A program made the translations under genes and the position numbers. The notes under the pieces are model-generated. The model worked only from the letters and a program-made list of their open reading frames with translations. It did not search any database and had not been told where the DNA came from. Shown here one piece after another: positions 16,456-24,143 of a stretch of 64,000 nt of DNA; the first letter of the stretch is position 1, and every line of letters begins with the position of its first letter. Source of the stretch: Prauserella cavernicola (lineage in GTDB: Bacteria; Actinomycetota; Actinomycetes; Mycobacteriales; Pseudonocardiaceae); contig NZ_JAENJH010000007.1 in assembly GCF_016595675.1 (NCBI RefSeq), positions 62,001-126,000 of the forward strand. The letters run 5' to 3'.

Positions 16456-17409
16456 GTGACCGATCCCTGTCCCGTGGCCGTCGACCAGGACGGCGGTGTG
16501 GACGACGCGTTCGCGCTGGCCCTGCTGGCCGCTGATCCGCGAGCCGCGCTCGTCGCGGTGGGCTCGGTCCACGGCAACGTCGAGGCCGAGCGCGCGGCCC
16601 GCAGCGCGGCGCGCGTGCTCGACCTGGCCGGCGAGCACTCCACCCCGGTCGCGTGCGGGGCAGCTCGGCCGCTCGTGCAGCCGCTGCGGCTGGCGCATCC
16701 CCGGGACCCGCTGGGCGCGCTGATCGGCTCCTCCTCGGCCCGCGTCCCGGCCGATGTCGATGCGGTGGGCCAGTTGCTCGCCGCCGCGCGCACCCACTCA
16801 GGCCGGCTGTCGGTGCTGACACTCGGGCCGTTGACCAACCTGGCCATGGCCCTCCAGCGAGCTCCTCGGCTTCCTCATCTGGTGCACCGGGTCGTCGTGA
16901 TGGGCGGCGCCCACCGCATCAGCGGCAACGCCACTGCCACGGCCGAGAGCAACATCTGGCACGACCCGGATGCGGCCGAGATCGTGCTCGGCGCCGGATT
17001 CGCGAACCTGACGCTGGTCCCGCTCGACCTCACCCGTGAGGGCACCGCCGTGCGTCTGGGACTCCACCACCTCGCGGCATCCGGGGGCCTGCGCGGCCGA
17101 GTCGGGCGGTCGCTGCTGGCCCACCGGAGTCGGCTGCCCGCTTTCGCGATCCACGACGCCCTGGCCGCCGCCATCCTGCTCGACCCGCACCTCGCCACGT
17201 ACGAGCACCGCGGGCTGCGCGTACTGCTCGAGGGCGAGCACCGCGGCCGGATCGTGCCCGCCGACCCCGTCTCGCGGCTCCCGGTCGCAATCGCGCGGGA
17301 CGCGGACTTGAGCGGACTCGGCATTCGGCTGTGCCGTGCGCTCCGGGGGCCGGTGGCGGCGCGGTGGCGTGAACGGGGGAGTGGCGCGGCCGGGAAGTCG
17401 GTGCGGTGA
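16456..17409 (+). CDS. Inosine-uridine-preferring nucleoside hydrolase
   Basis: A 317-aa nucleoside N-ribohydrolase. The N-terminal calcium-binding aspartate cluster is VDQDGGVDDAFAL, keeping the D-x-D-x-x-x-D-D spacing of the family motif DTDPGxDDA. Other blocks are GSVHGN, LGPLTNLA, RVVVMGGA, AESNIWHDPDAA and AIHDALAAAILL, with the catalytic His near the end. The family hydrolyses ribonucleosides to base and ribose for salvage. The GTG start is 3 nt after the MarR stop, so it is co-transcribed with that regulator. Confidence 0.85.
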   Translation: MTDPCPVAVDQDGGVDDAFALALLAADPRAALVAVGSVHGNVEAERAARSAARVLDLAGEHSTPVACGAARPLVQPLRLAHPRDPLGALIGSSSARVPADVDAVGQLLAAARTHSGRLSVLTLGPLTNLAMALQRAPRLPHLVHRVVVMGGAHRISGNATATAESNIWHDPDAAEIVLGAGFANLTLVPLDLTREGTAVRLGLHHLAASGGLRGRVGRSLLAHRSRLPAFAIHDALAAAILLDPHLATYEHRGLRVLLEGEHRGRIVPADPVSRLPVAIARDADLSGLGIRLCRALRGPVAARWRERGSGAAGKSVR

Positions 17410-17445
17410 CGGCTGTCGGGAACGGATTGGGGCACTCGCGGTCCC

Positions 17446-17508
17446 GAGTGCAGAACTCGCGGTTGGGAGCGCAGGACTCGCGGGCTGGAGTGCAGGACTC
17501 GCGCGTTA
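17446..17508. repeat. Three tandem 21-bp repeats (GAGTGCAGGACTCGCG type)
   Basis: Three 21-bp units begin at 17446, 17467 and 17488, with the shared core GAG(T/C)GCAG(A/G)ACTCGCG. Each core contains a small dyad, GAGT...ACTC. A partial copy (CACTCGCGGTCC) precedes them. They fill most of the 17410-17535 gap between convergent genes. A dispersed actinomycete intergenic element is plausible. Confidence 0.75.
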
Positions 17509-17535
17509 GGCGTCTCGTCGTGGTCACAGAATGGG

Positions 17536-18468
17536 TCAGTGGGACGGGATGTCGCGGATCGCCCGCACCACGGCGTCGGGCCGGCGCCAGGCGATGCCCG
17601 AGTGCCCGGCGTCGTCCACCCGGCGCACTGTGGTCCGGGGGAGTGTCGCGGCCAGGTCGGTGTAGAGCCGGTGCTTGGTCTGCGCGGACTCGGCCAGCGA
17701 GGCCCGCGCCTCCGGCGGCACCAGTTCCTCGGCGACGGTGTCGGTACCCATCGCGGACACGATGATCGTCGGCACGTCGGGGTCGGGTCCCGCGTCGCGG
17801 ACCTCGCCGAACAGCCGGGGCAGGTTCATCGGCTCCCGCAGCGACCGCCGGTAGGTCTCGCGGCTGAATCCCTGGTCCAGCACCGGTTCGCGGATCTCGG
17901 CGGGCCAGTCGGCGAGTGCCCGGCCGAACGTGGCCCGGTACGCGGTCCGCATCGCGTCCAGCTGCTCGGGCGAGAACCGCTCGTCGGTACCGGTGTCCCG
18001 CAGCAGCCGTGCCCGCTCCTCCGGCAGGTAGCCGACGATGTCCTCGTGGGTCGGGTCGAGCAGGACCAGACCGGCGATCTCGCCGGGGAACCGCTTGGCG
18101 TAGAGCCGCGCGTACAGGCCGCCGAGTGAGTGCCCGACCAGCACGTACGGGTCCGGCACAGCCGCGGCGCGCAGAAGTTCGCGCAGGTCGTCGGTCACCC
18201 GCGTGCCGCTGCGCGGCAGATCCACCGGGTCGCTCCAGCCCGTGCCCAGCCGGTCGTAGACCACGCTCGTGGTGAACTCCGCGACCAGGGTGTGCACGTT
18301 CCAGTAGTAGAGACCGAACATGCCGCCGCCCGCCAGGAACACCACGGGTGGCCCGCCGGTTCCGCAACGATGGAGCAGCATCGCCGCACCCGAGACGTCG
18401 TAGTGCTCACCCAGCGGAGCCCGCGCGGTGTCGTCGGCCGATGACCGTCCACTGTGCGGTGTCGTCAC
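17536..18468 (-). CDS. Alpha/beta hydrolase
   Basis: A 310-aa alpha/beta hydrolase. It has the oxyanion segment VVFLAGGGMFGLYYW, the nucleophile elbow VGHSLGGLYARL (Ser nucleophile), an acid in the LVLLDPTHED region and the C-terminal catalytic His in VDDAGHSGIAW. A helical cap lies in between (LPEERARLLRD onward). The substrate is unknown. The GTG start overlaps the TetR stop (GTGA, 18465-18468), so it is translated from the TetR transcript. This coupling suggests the hydrolase and the divergent amidohydrolase share one substrate pathway under that TetR. Confidence 0.82.
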   Translation of the reverse strand: MTTPHSGRSSADDTARAPLGEHYDVSGAAMLLHRCGTGGPPVVFLAGGGMFGLYYWNVHTLVAEFTTSVVYDRLGTGWSDPVDLPRSGTRVTDDLRELLRAAAVPDPYVLVGHSLGGLYARLYAKRFPGEIAGLVLLDPTHEDIVGYLPEERARLLRDTGTDERFSPEQLDAMRTAYRATFGRALADWPAEIREPVLDQGFSRETYRRSLREPMNLPRLFGEVRDAGPDPDVPTIIVSAMGTDTVAEELVPPEARASLAESAQTKHRLYTDLAATLPRTTVRRVDDAGHSGIAWRRPDAVVRAIRDIPSH

Positions 18469-19112
18469 CGGGGCGTCCGCGCGACCGGGGGCACGGGGCG
18501 CCGCGCGACCTCGGCGGCGTCGTCGGGCCGCAGGCCGAGCATCCGCAGCACCAGTTCGGCCATGCCGATCGCGGTGGCGTCGCCGTCCAGCTCTGGGCGG
18601 CTGAACCGCAGCTCGATCAGCGACAGCAGCGAGCCGCCGAGTACCGAGACCGCCAGTACCGGGTCGGCGACGTCGAAGCGGCCCGTGGCGATGCCCTGCT
18701 CGATGTCCCGTCGCGCGCGGGGTGCCAGCCCGAGGTCGGAGTGCGCGAGGCCGAGCGCGCGGCGCCGCAGCACCTGCATCACCTCCGGGTGCGTGTCCGA
18801 CATGCGCGCGGCGAGCCGGAAGCCGCCCGACACGAGCTCGGCCGGGTCCTCGACGTCGCCGAGTCCGTCGTCGAAGGTGCGGCCTATCTCCTCGAGCGCG
18901 TCGGTCACGGCGGCGTCGAAGAGCTCGCTCTTGGACTCGAAGTGGTTGTAGAAGGAGCCGAAGCCCACGTCGGCCCGGTGCGCGATGTGCTGGATGCTCG
19001 CGCCGTTCTCCCCGCCCTCGGCCAGGATCTGCCGGGCCGCGTGCACGAGTGCCTGCCGGGTGGCGGCACGACGTCGCTCGTTGCGGGTTCCCGGCGGGGC
19101 GGAGGTCGGCAT
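18465..19112 (-). CDS. TetR-family transcriptional regulator
   Basis: A 215-aa regulator with an N-terminal HTH (ALVHAARQILAEGGENGASIQHIAHRADVGFGSFYNHFESKSELF, about residues 22-66) and a variable helical ligand-binding domain. It is first in a leftward operon with an alpha/beta hydrolase and divergent from an amidohydrolase gene. The perfect dyad ACTGAT-N6-ATCAGT in the shared intergenic region, directly in front of the amidohydrolase start, is its probable operator. Confidence 0.85.
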   Translation of the reverse strand: MPTSAPPGTRNERRRAATRQALVHAARQILAEGGENGASIQHIAHRADVGFGSFYNHFESKSELFDAAVTDALEEIGRTFDDGLGDVEDPAELVSGGFRLAARMSDTHPEVMQVLRRRALGLAHSDLGLAPRARRDIEQGIATGRFDVADPVLAVSVLGGSLLSLIELRFSRPELDGDATAIGMAELVLRMLGLRPDDAAEVARRPVPPVARTPR

Positions 19113-19168
19113 GCGGCGAGCCTAACAACGCCGGTGAGCCGATCAGCAGAAATGACGGGTCGATCAAA

Positions 19169-19186
19169 ACTGATAGAGTCATCAGT
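19169..19186. promoter_or_regulatory. Palindromic TetR operator abutting a start codon
   Basis: A perfect dyad ACTGAT-AGAGTC-ATCAGT ends immediately before ATG 19187. It sits between divergent TetR and amidohydrolase genes. Because no Shine-Dalgarno sequence can fit between the dyad and the ATG, a leaderless amidohydrolase transcript is likely. Confidence 0.65.
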
Positions 19187-20158
19187 ATGGTCGAGAACGC
19201 GGTGCCGTTGACCGGGGCGATCGACGTGCACGCCCACTACGTCACTCCGTCCCTGCGCACGGCGATGGAGGCCGCCGGTCACGGCAGACCGGACGGGATG
19301 CCCTCGATCCCGGACTGGGACCCGGACGCCGCGCTCGCCGTCATGGACCGCACCGGCATCGCCGCCATGCTGCTCTCGGTGTCCTCTCCCGGTGTGCACT
19401 TCGGCGACGACGAGGCGGCGCGGCGGCTGGCGCGCTCGGTGAACGACGAGGGCGCGGCGCTGGTGGCGCAGAGTCCGCACCGGTTCGGCCTCCTGGCGTC
19501 GCTGCCGCTGCCCGACCCGCCGGGTGCGCTGGCCGAGCTCCGGCACGCGTTCGATGTCCTCGGGGCCGACGGCATCACCCTGCTCACCCACTACGAGGGC
19601 CGCCACCTCGGCCATCCCTGCTACGAACCGCTCCTGGCCGAACTCGACGAGCGTGCGGCGGTGGTGTTGCTGCATCCGACCTCGCCGCGGTGCCCGGAGC
19701 AGGCGGGTTTTCCCGCGCCGATGCTCGAGTTCCCGTTCGAGACCACGCGAGCCGTGGCATCGCTCGTGCTGTCGGGGGTGCCCGAGCGCTACCCGGCGAT
19801 CCGGTTCATCGTCGCGCACGCGGGTGCCGCGCTGTCCGCGCTGGCCGACCGCGTCACGGCGTTCTCGTTCACGATCGGCGAGCGGCCGGTGGACGTGGCG
19901 GGCGCGCTCGGCGGGCTGTACTACGACGTGGCCGGGTTCGCGCTCCCGCGGTTGCTGCCCGCGCTGCTGTCGCTCACCACCGCCGACCGCCTGCTCTACG
20001 GCAGTGACTACCCGTTCACGCCGGACGGGGTCGTGCACGGTCTCGCGAGCGCACTGGCGACCACCGACGTCCTGAACGCGGACGAGCACCGCGCGCTGCA
20101 GTGTCGGACGGCGACGCGGCTCTTCCCGAGGTTGTCCTCCTCGGGCTCCGCCCGGTGA
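19187..20158 (+). CDS. Amidohydrolase-2 (ACMSD-like) family protein
   Basis: A 323-aa TIM-barrel metal hydrolase of the amidohydrolase_2 group, which includes 2-amino-3-carboxymuconate-6-semialdehyde decarboxylase and gamma-resorcylate decarboxylase. Metal ligands are visible as DVHAHYVTP (HxH), His in VLLHPTSPR, His in FIVAHAGAALSALADR and Asp in YGSDYPFTPDG. Members decarboxylate or hydrolyse aromatic acids and ring-cleavage products. ATG 19187 abuts the TetR operator and lacks a Shine-Dalgarno. A 14-bp-stem terminator follows. It may serve the neighbouring aromatic catabolic island, but the link is inference. Confidence 0.82.
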   Translation: MVENAVPLTGAIDVHAHYVTPSLRTAMEAAGHGRPDGMPSIPDWDPDAALAVMDRTGIAAMLLSVSSPGVHFGDDEAARRLARSVNDEGAALVAQSPHRFGLLASLPLPDPPGALAELRHAFDVLGADGITLLTHYEGRHLGHPCYEPLLAELDERAAVVLLHPTSPRCPEQAGFPAPMLEFPFETTRAVASLVLSGVPERYPAIRFIVAHAGAALSALADRVTAFSFTIGERPVDVAGALGGLYYDVAGFALPRLLPALLSLTTADRLLYGSDYPFTPDGVVHGLASALATTDVLNADEHRALQCRTATRLFPRLSSSGSAR

Positions 20159-20223
20159 CCGGGAGAAAACCAGGTCAGGTCGCACGCTGAGCCGCCGTGC
20201 TGTCGGGGGAGCGGCCTCGCAAG

Positions 20224-20255
20224 CGGGTGCACCGGCGCTGCCGCCGGTGCACCCG
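20224..20255. terminator. Bidirectional hairpin terminator
   Basis: CGGGTGCACCGGCG (20224-20237) and CGCCGGTGCACCCG (20242-20255) form a perfect 14-bp stem with a 4-nt loop, between the convergent amidohydrolase and alkylsulfatase-like genes. Confidence 0.78.
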
Positions 20256-20260
20256 TCGTG

Positions 20261-21583
20261 TCAGGACGCGGCCGAGCTCGCCGCCGACCGGCGGGCCTCG
20301 TAGGTGAAGATGCCCTTCGCCATCAACGAGGTCTCGGTCTCGCCGCGGGCGGTGTAGAGGGCGGCCCTGGCCCGGTGGACCTCCCTGTTGTCCGGGTCGG
20401 CGTCGGCGGCCCACTCCACGAGCTGGCACGCGAGCCGGAAGTCGCCCGTCGCGGCCAGCTCCTCGGCGCGGCGGACGAGTTCCCCGCCGCCCCCGGCCAG
20501 CGCGGCGACCTCGGTGGCGACGGCGGTGTCGGTCGCGGGCTTGAGGCGCGCCGGGTTTCCGTCGTACCAGCCGCCGTAGAGCCTCCAGATGTTGCGCACG
20601 ACGAACTCGGGCTCGTCGTAGAGCGGCCGCAGGTAGGGCTTCGCGAGCGTCGCCTCCGGCACCGTCACCGTGTGCAGGATCGTGTTCAGCGACGCGCCCT
20701 GGTTCATCAGCGTCACGGTCTCGCGCACGAGGTACTCGAGCACCTCGGCCACCTCGGTGAGCACGGTCCGGATGCGCTCGCGGCCCGCGATCGGCAGACC
20801 GTGCGCGGGCAGCACGAGCTCGGGCTCCTTCTCGAGCATCGCGCGCAGCGCCTGTGCCCACTCGCAGGGGTAGCGCTGGACCTTCTGCGGGTTGCCCGCG
20901 TTCGGGAAGTTCCAGATCAGCAGGTCGCCGGTGCAGATCGCGCGCTTGCCGGGGATCCAGGCCCACAGGTGGTCGTCGGTCTCGCCCTTGGCGTGGTTGA
21001 GCTCGATGTCGAGCCCGCCCACCGACAGCGTGTGCGAGTCGCCCACGAGCACGTCCGGGCGCACGAGGTCTTTCGGCAGCCAGCCCCGCTCGAGGGGGTT
21101 GGCGGACGGCCGCAGTTCGCCCGCGCCGGTGCCGTCCGTCGCGGGTTTCTCCACGAGCCAGCCGAACTGCCGCAGGTTGATGAGCACGTTGTAGGGGTCG
21201 GTCTCGGCGTAGCGGTCGAAGCGCTTCGGGGCGTTCTCGTGCGCGATGACCCTCGGGGCCTGTTCGCCCCGGCGCTCCGCGTCGGCCCGTACCGCCGCGC
21301 CGCCGCCGACGTGGTCGAGGTGGCCGTGGGTGTAGACCACGGTGTGAACGGGGTCGTCGCTCCACTCGCGCAGGGCCGCGACGACCTCGGTGCCGCTGGA
21401 GGAGCTGCTGGCGTCGAACAGCACCAGACCCTCGTCGGTGCGCAGCGCCACGCAGTGCGAGAACGACTCGACCATCGCGACGTCCTCGACGATCTCGGTC
21501 AGCTTCTGGGTGACCCGGTTGACCGGTTCGTCGCGGTCGCCGGTGTCGATGATCCGGGCGGACAGCTCGAGGAGCTCGGACAC
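20261..21583 (-). CDS. MBL-fold alkylsulfatase-like hydrolase
   Basis: A 440-aa metallo-beta-lactamase-fold protein of the alkyl sulfatase (SdsA/BDS1) type. The metal motif is THGHLDHVGG, with further ligands in KGETDDHLWAW and PAHGLPI. After the MBL domain (about 20-250) comes the helical alkylsulfatase dimerisation domain (about 290-410), with NIWRLYGGWYDGNPARLKP as the clearest signature. It lacks the C-terminal SCP2-like domain of full-length SdsA and has no signal peptide. It is divergent from the aromatic catabolic operon and shares a long palindromic operator region, so it is likely co-regulated by the TetR there. The GTG start follows AAGGAG. Confidence 0.82.
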   Translation of the reverse strand: MSELLELSARIIDTGDRDEPVNRVTQKLTEIVEDVAMVESFSHCVALRTDEGLVLFDASSSSSGTEVVAALREWSDDPVHTVVYTHGHLDHVGGGAAVRADAERRGEQAPRVIAHENAPKRFDRYAETDPYNVLINLRQFGWLVEKPATDGTGAGELRPSANPLERGWLPKDLVRPDVLVGDSHTLSVGGLDIELNHAKGETDDHLWAWIPGKRAICTGDLLIWNFPNAGNPQKVQRYPCEWAQALRAMLEKEPELVLPAHGLPIAGRERIRTVLTEVAEVLEYLVRETVTLMNQGASLNTILHTVTVPEATLAKPYLRPLYDEPEFVVRNIWRLYGGWYDGNPARLKPATDTAVATEVAALAGGGGELVRRAEELAATGDFRLACQLVEWAADADPDNREVHRARAALYTARGETETSLMAKGIFTYEARRSAASSAAS

Positions 21584-21690
21584 GGTTTCTCCTTCGTTGT
21601 GTTACTGGCGAAAGAAATGAGGCCGTCTGTTTCCTCCACTGTGGAGGGACCTCGGCCGCGAGGTGATCACTTTCGCGACCCGTGGTCATC

Positions 21691-21744
21691 ACGATACTCA
21701 CGGGTATTCGATGCTTGCAAGTATTCAATACCTATGAGTATCGT
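21691..21744. promoter_or_regulatory. 54-bp near-palindrome with two ATAC-N6-GTAT dyads
   Basis: Arms 21691-21713 and 21722-21744 are complementary at 18 of 23 positions around a perfect CTTGCAAG centre. Each arm is itself a dyad: ATAC-TCACGG-GTAT on the left and ATAC-CTATGA-GTAT on the right. It lies between the alkylsulfatase-like gene and the DUF3159/TetR operon and ends 6 nt before ATG 21751. It is a probable double operator for the operon's TetR. Confidence 0.7.
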
Positions 21745-21750
21745 ACCGGC

Positions 21751-22407
21751 ATGACTTCATCACAGGAGGCTCGAGAGGAGTCGCGGCCGCAGAGCCGGGA
21801 CGCACGGCGTCACGTGGCGGACGCCGTGGTGCCGAACGTCGCGTTCCTCGTCGCCTACGAGACGGTCGGTGTCACGGCCGGGGTGATCTCGGCGATCGTG
21901 GCGGGAGCCGTGCTGGTCGTCATCCGGCTGCTGAACAAACAGAAGCTCACGATGGTGTTCGCGGCGTTCGGCGTGGTCCTGCTGCACGCGGGCACCGTGG
22001 TGGCCACCGGCGACGGGCGCGACTACTTCCTGCCGTGGCTGCTCTTCAACGTCGGCCTGACGGTGGTGCTCGCCGGCTCGCTGCTGCTGGGCAGACCGAT
22101 CTCGGCCCGCATGACGCGCTCGGCCGCGCTGTCCCGCGACATCTCGAAGCACAAGAAGGTCACCGCGCTCTGGACCCTGCTGGGTGCACTGCACCTGCTC
22201 GTGGGTCTGCCGCTGTACTCCGCCGATCTCGTCGTGGCGCTCGGCGTGGCCAAGTTCGCGCTCGGGCCGCCCGCGATCCTGCTGCTCGGCGTGCTGTCGT
22301 GGCGGATCCTGCGCACCCCGGACCAGGACGACGAGAGCGGCGAGAGCGGCGAGGGCGGCGAGGGCGGCGAGGGTGAGGAGTCCAGAACGGAGAACCAGGC
22401 GTCATGA
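21751..22407 (+). CDS. DUF3159-family integral membrane protein
   Basis: A 218-aa membrane protein with about five to six hydrophobic helices (near residues 27-60, 66-84, 91-112, 140-160, 168-190). It matches actinobacterial DUF3159 (N-terminal VPNVAFLVAYE, then RLLNKQKLTM). Function unknown. The C terminus is an acidic low-complexity tail encoded by five 9-bp tandem units. It opens the aromatic operon, and its stop overlaps the TetR start (ATGA). It may aid uptake or sensing of the hydrophobic substrate, but that is a guess. Confidence 0.75.
   Translation: MTSSQEAREESRPQSRDARRHVADAVVPNVAFLVAYETVGVTAGVISAIVAGAVLVVIRLLNKQKLTMVFAAFGVVLLHAGTVVATGDGRDYFLPWLLFNVGLTVVLAGSLLLGRPISARMTRSAALSRDISKHKKVTALWTLLGALHLLVGLPLYSADLVVALGVAKFALGPPAILLLGVLSWRILRTPDQDDESGESGEGGEGGEGEESRTENQAS
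22333..22377 (+). repeat. 9-bp tandem repeat coding an acidic tail
   Basis: Five consecutive 9-bp units (GAGAGCGGC twice, GAGGGCGGC twice, GAGGGTGAG) encode the Glu/Gly/Ser-rich C-terminal tail of the DUF3159 protein. The in-frame unit length keeps the reading frame if copy number changes. Confidence 0.8.
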
Positions 22408-23048
22408 CGACCCCGGTTCCCCGCGTCCGGCGCGAGGAGGTGCGCCGCCGGTTGCTCGACGCCGCGGCGGAGGTCTTCGCCGAGCGCGGCTACGAGGCCG
22501 CGAGGCTCGACGAGATCGCTCACGCCGCCGGGTTCACCAAGGGCGCGGTGTATTCCAACTTCGCGGGCAAGCCGGCACTGCTCGCCGCACTGATCGAGCA
22601 GCAGGCCAGAAAGCAGCTGCTGGTGGGCGCTGTCGAAGTGCGCGCCCAGAACCGACCCGGCGCGGTGCTGGACCACCTCGCCGAGGTCGTCGCCAGGGAG
22701 ATCGTCGAGCAGAGCACGTGGAGCAGGCTCCACGTCGAGATCGCCCAGCGGGCCGCGCACGACCCCGAGGTCCGCGAGACCTACGTCGACGTCCGCCGGA
22801 GTCTGCGCGACCAGCTGGCCACGACGCTCGCGGCGGGGTGTGCCCGGCTCGGCGTGGAGCTGACCGTGCCGGCCGAACAGCTCGCCCTGACCCTGCAGGC
22901 GCTGCGGCTCGGGCTCGCGCTCGAGCACGGCACCGACCCCGAGCAGGTGGACCGCGCCACCGTCACGTCCGTCGTCGCCAGCACGTTGCGTGGCGTGCTG
23001 CGCGGCCATACACAGTCCACTGTAGACCCATGGAGGGATTCCGCATGA
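22404..23048 (+). CDS. TetR-family regulator, paralogue of the one at 28797
   Basis: A 214-aa TetR protein. The HTH (VRRRLLDAAAEVFAERGYE, ARLDEIAHAAGFTKGAVYSNF) is followed by a ligand domain similar along its whole length to the TetR encoded at 28797-29429 (shared VPAEQLALTLQ, LRLGLALE, GTDPEQVD). It is embedded in the aromatic operon, overlapping genes on both sides by 4 nt, so it is made with the enzymes it probably regulates. The double ATAC-N6-GTAT dyad upstream of the operon is its likely target. The inducer is presumably the substrate or a ring-cleavage intermediate. Confidence 0.87.
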   Translation: MTTPVPRVRREEVRRRLLDAAAEVFAERGYEAARLDEIAHAAGFTKGAVYSNFAGKPALLAALIEQQARKQLLVGAVEVRAQNRPGAVLDHLAEVVAREIVEQSTWSRLHVEIAQRAAHDPEVRETYVDVRRSLRDQLATTLAAGCARLGVELTVPAEQLALTLQALRLGLALEHGTDPEQVDRATVTSVVASTLRGVLRGHTQSTVDPWRDSA

Positions 23049-24106
23049 CCACGACCAGTTCTCCCGAACGCGCGCCGTTGACGTCGGACGCGCGCACCAG
23101 GCTCGCGTTGCTCGGCACCGCGGGCGGGCCCAACTGGTGGCTCGACAGCCCCCGGTGCGGCATCTCGTCGGCCGTCGTGGTGGGCGACAAGTACTACCTC
23201 GTCGACGCGGGTGCCGGGGTCGGCCCGCAGATCCGCAGGGCCCGGCTCGGCAACTGGGAGTCGCGGCTGTGGGGCCCGCTCGACGGGCTGCGCTCGGTGT
23301 TCCTGACGCACCTGCACTCCGATCACGTCTGCGACCTCAACAACATCCTCAACAACGGCCTCGCGAACGGGCTCGGGCTCGGCGGCCCCGTCTCGGTGTG
23401 GGGCCCCGGGGATCGCGGCGCGCTGCCACCCGCCCGGCCCGGCAGCTCGCCGACGCCCGTCGCGCCGGACAGTCCCACGCCGGGCACCCGCGAGCTGGTG
23501 GAGTCGATCGCGCGCACCTTCGCCACCGACTACAACGACCGGATCTTCGAGAACGGCATCGAGGGCACCGACGGCTTCATCACGGGTCACGACGTGCCGA
23601 TCCCGAAGGAGTACCTGGCCGACCCGAACGGCGACCCGCACCCGCGGATGAGCCCGGTGCCGTTCTACGAGGACGACCGCGTGCGCGTGTCGGCCACGCT
23701 CGTGCGGCACGCACCCGTGTTCCCCGCGCTGGCCTTCCGCTTCGACACCGACGACGGCTCCATCGTCTTCTCCGGCGACACCGGACCGAGCGAGAACCTG
23801 GTCGAGCTCGCGACCGGCGCGGACGTCCTCGTGCACGAGGTGATCGCGGGGGAGTGGGTGGCCGCCGACTTCCCGTCGCCGCGCGATCCCGTCAACGAGG
23901 CGATCTATCAGCACCTCATCGGCAGGCACACGCTCATCGAGGACGTCGGCCCGCTGGCCGAGCGCGCGGGCGTGCCGACGCTGGTGCTCAACCACCTGGT
24001 GCCCGCCACCTGGCCCGTCGAGCGCTGGGAGGAGGCACAGAAGGGCTACTCCGGCCGGCTCGTCGTCGGCATGGACCTCGACCAGATCGGCATCGGCGCG
24101 GCGTGA
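23045..24106 (+). CDS. MBL-fold metallohydrolase (RNase Z/arylsulfatase-like)
   Basis: A 353-aa metallo-beta-lactamase-fold hydrolase. The zinc motif is THLHSDHVCD (HxHxDH), with further ligands in VRHAPVFPAL, FSGDTGPSEN and LNHLVPA. The plan is like RNase Z and arylsulfatase AtsA rather than the alkylsulfatase upstream. In this operon it may open an ester, lactone or sulfate of the aromatic substrate. The ATG overlaps the TetR stop (ATGA) and is preceded by GGAGG. Confidence 0.8.
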   Translation: MTTTSSPERAPLTSDARTRLALLGTAGGPNWWLDSPRCGISSAVVVGDKYYLVDAGAGVGPQIRRARLGNWESRLWGPLDGLRSVFLTHLHSDHVCDLNNILNNGLANGLGLGGPVSVWGPGDRGALPPARPGSSPTPVAPDSPTPGTRELVESIARTFATDYNDRIFENGIEGTDGFITGHDVPIPKEYLADPNGDPHPRMSPVPFYEDDRVRVSATLVRHAPVFPALAFRFDTDDGSIVFSGDTGPSENLVELATGADVLVHEVIAGEWVAADFPSPRDPVNEAIYQHLIGRHTLIEDVGPLAERAGVPTLVLNHLVPATWPVERWEEAQKGYSGRLVVGMDLDQIGIGAA

Positions 24107-24143
24107 CCCGCCCGGCCCACATCCGAGACGTTTGGAGGAACTC

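Noticed and set aside
17446-17508. CRISPR array
   Set aside because: The units are contiguous 21-bp tandem repeats without variable spacers, and no cas genes are present.
22333-22377. Regulatory repeat or short CRISPR-like array
   Set aside because: It is an in-frame 9-bp coding repeat giving an acidic tail, explained by low-complexity protein sequence.
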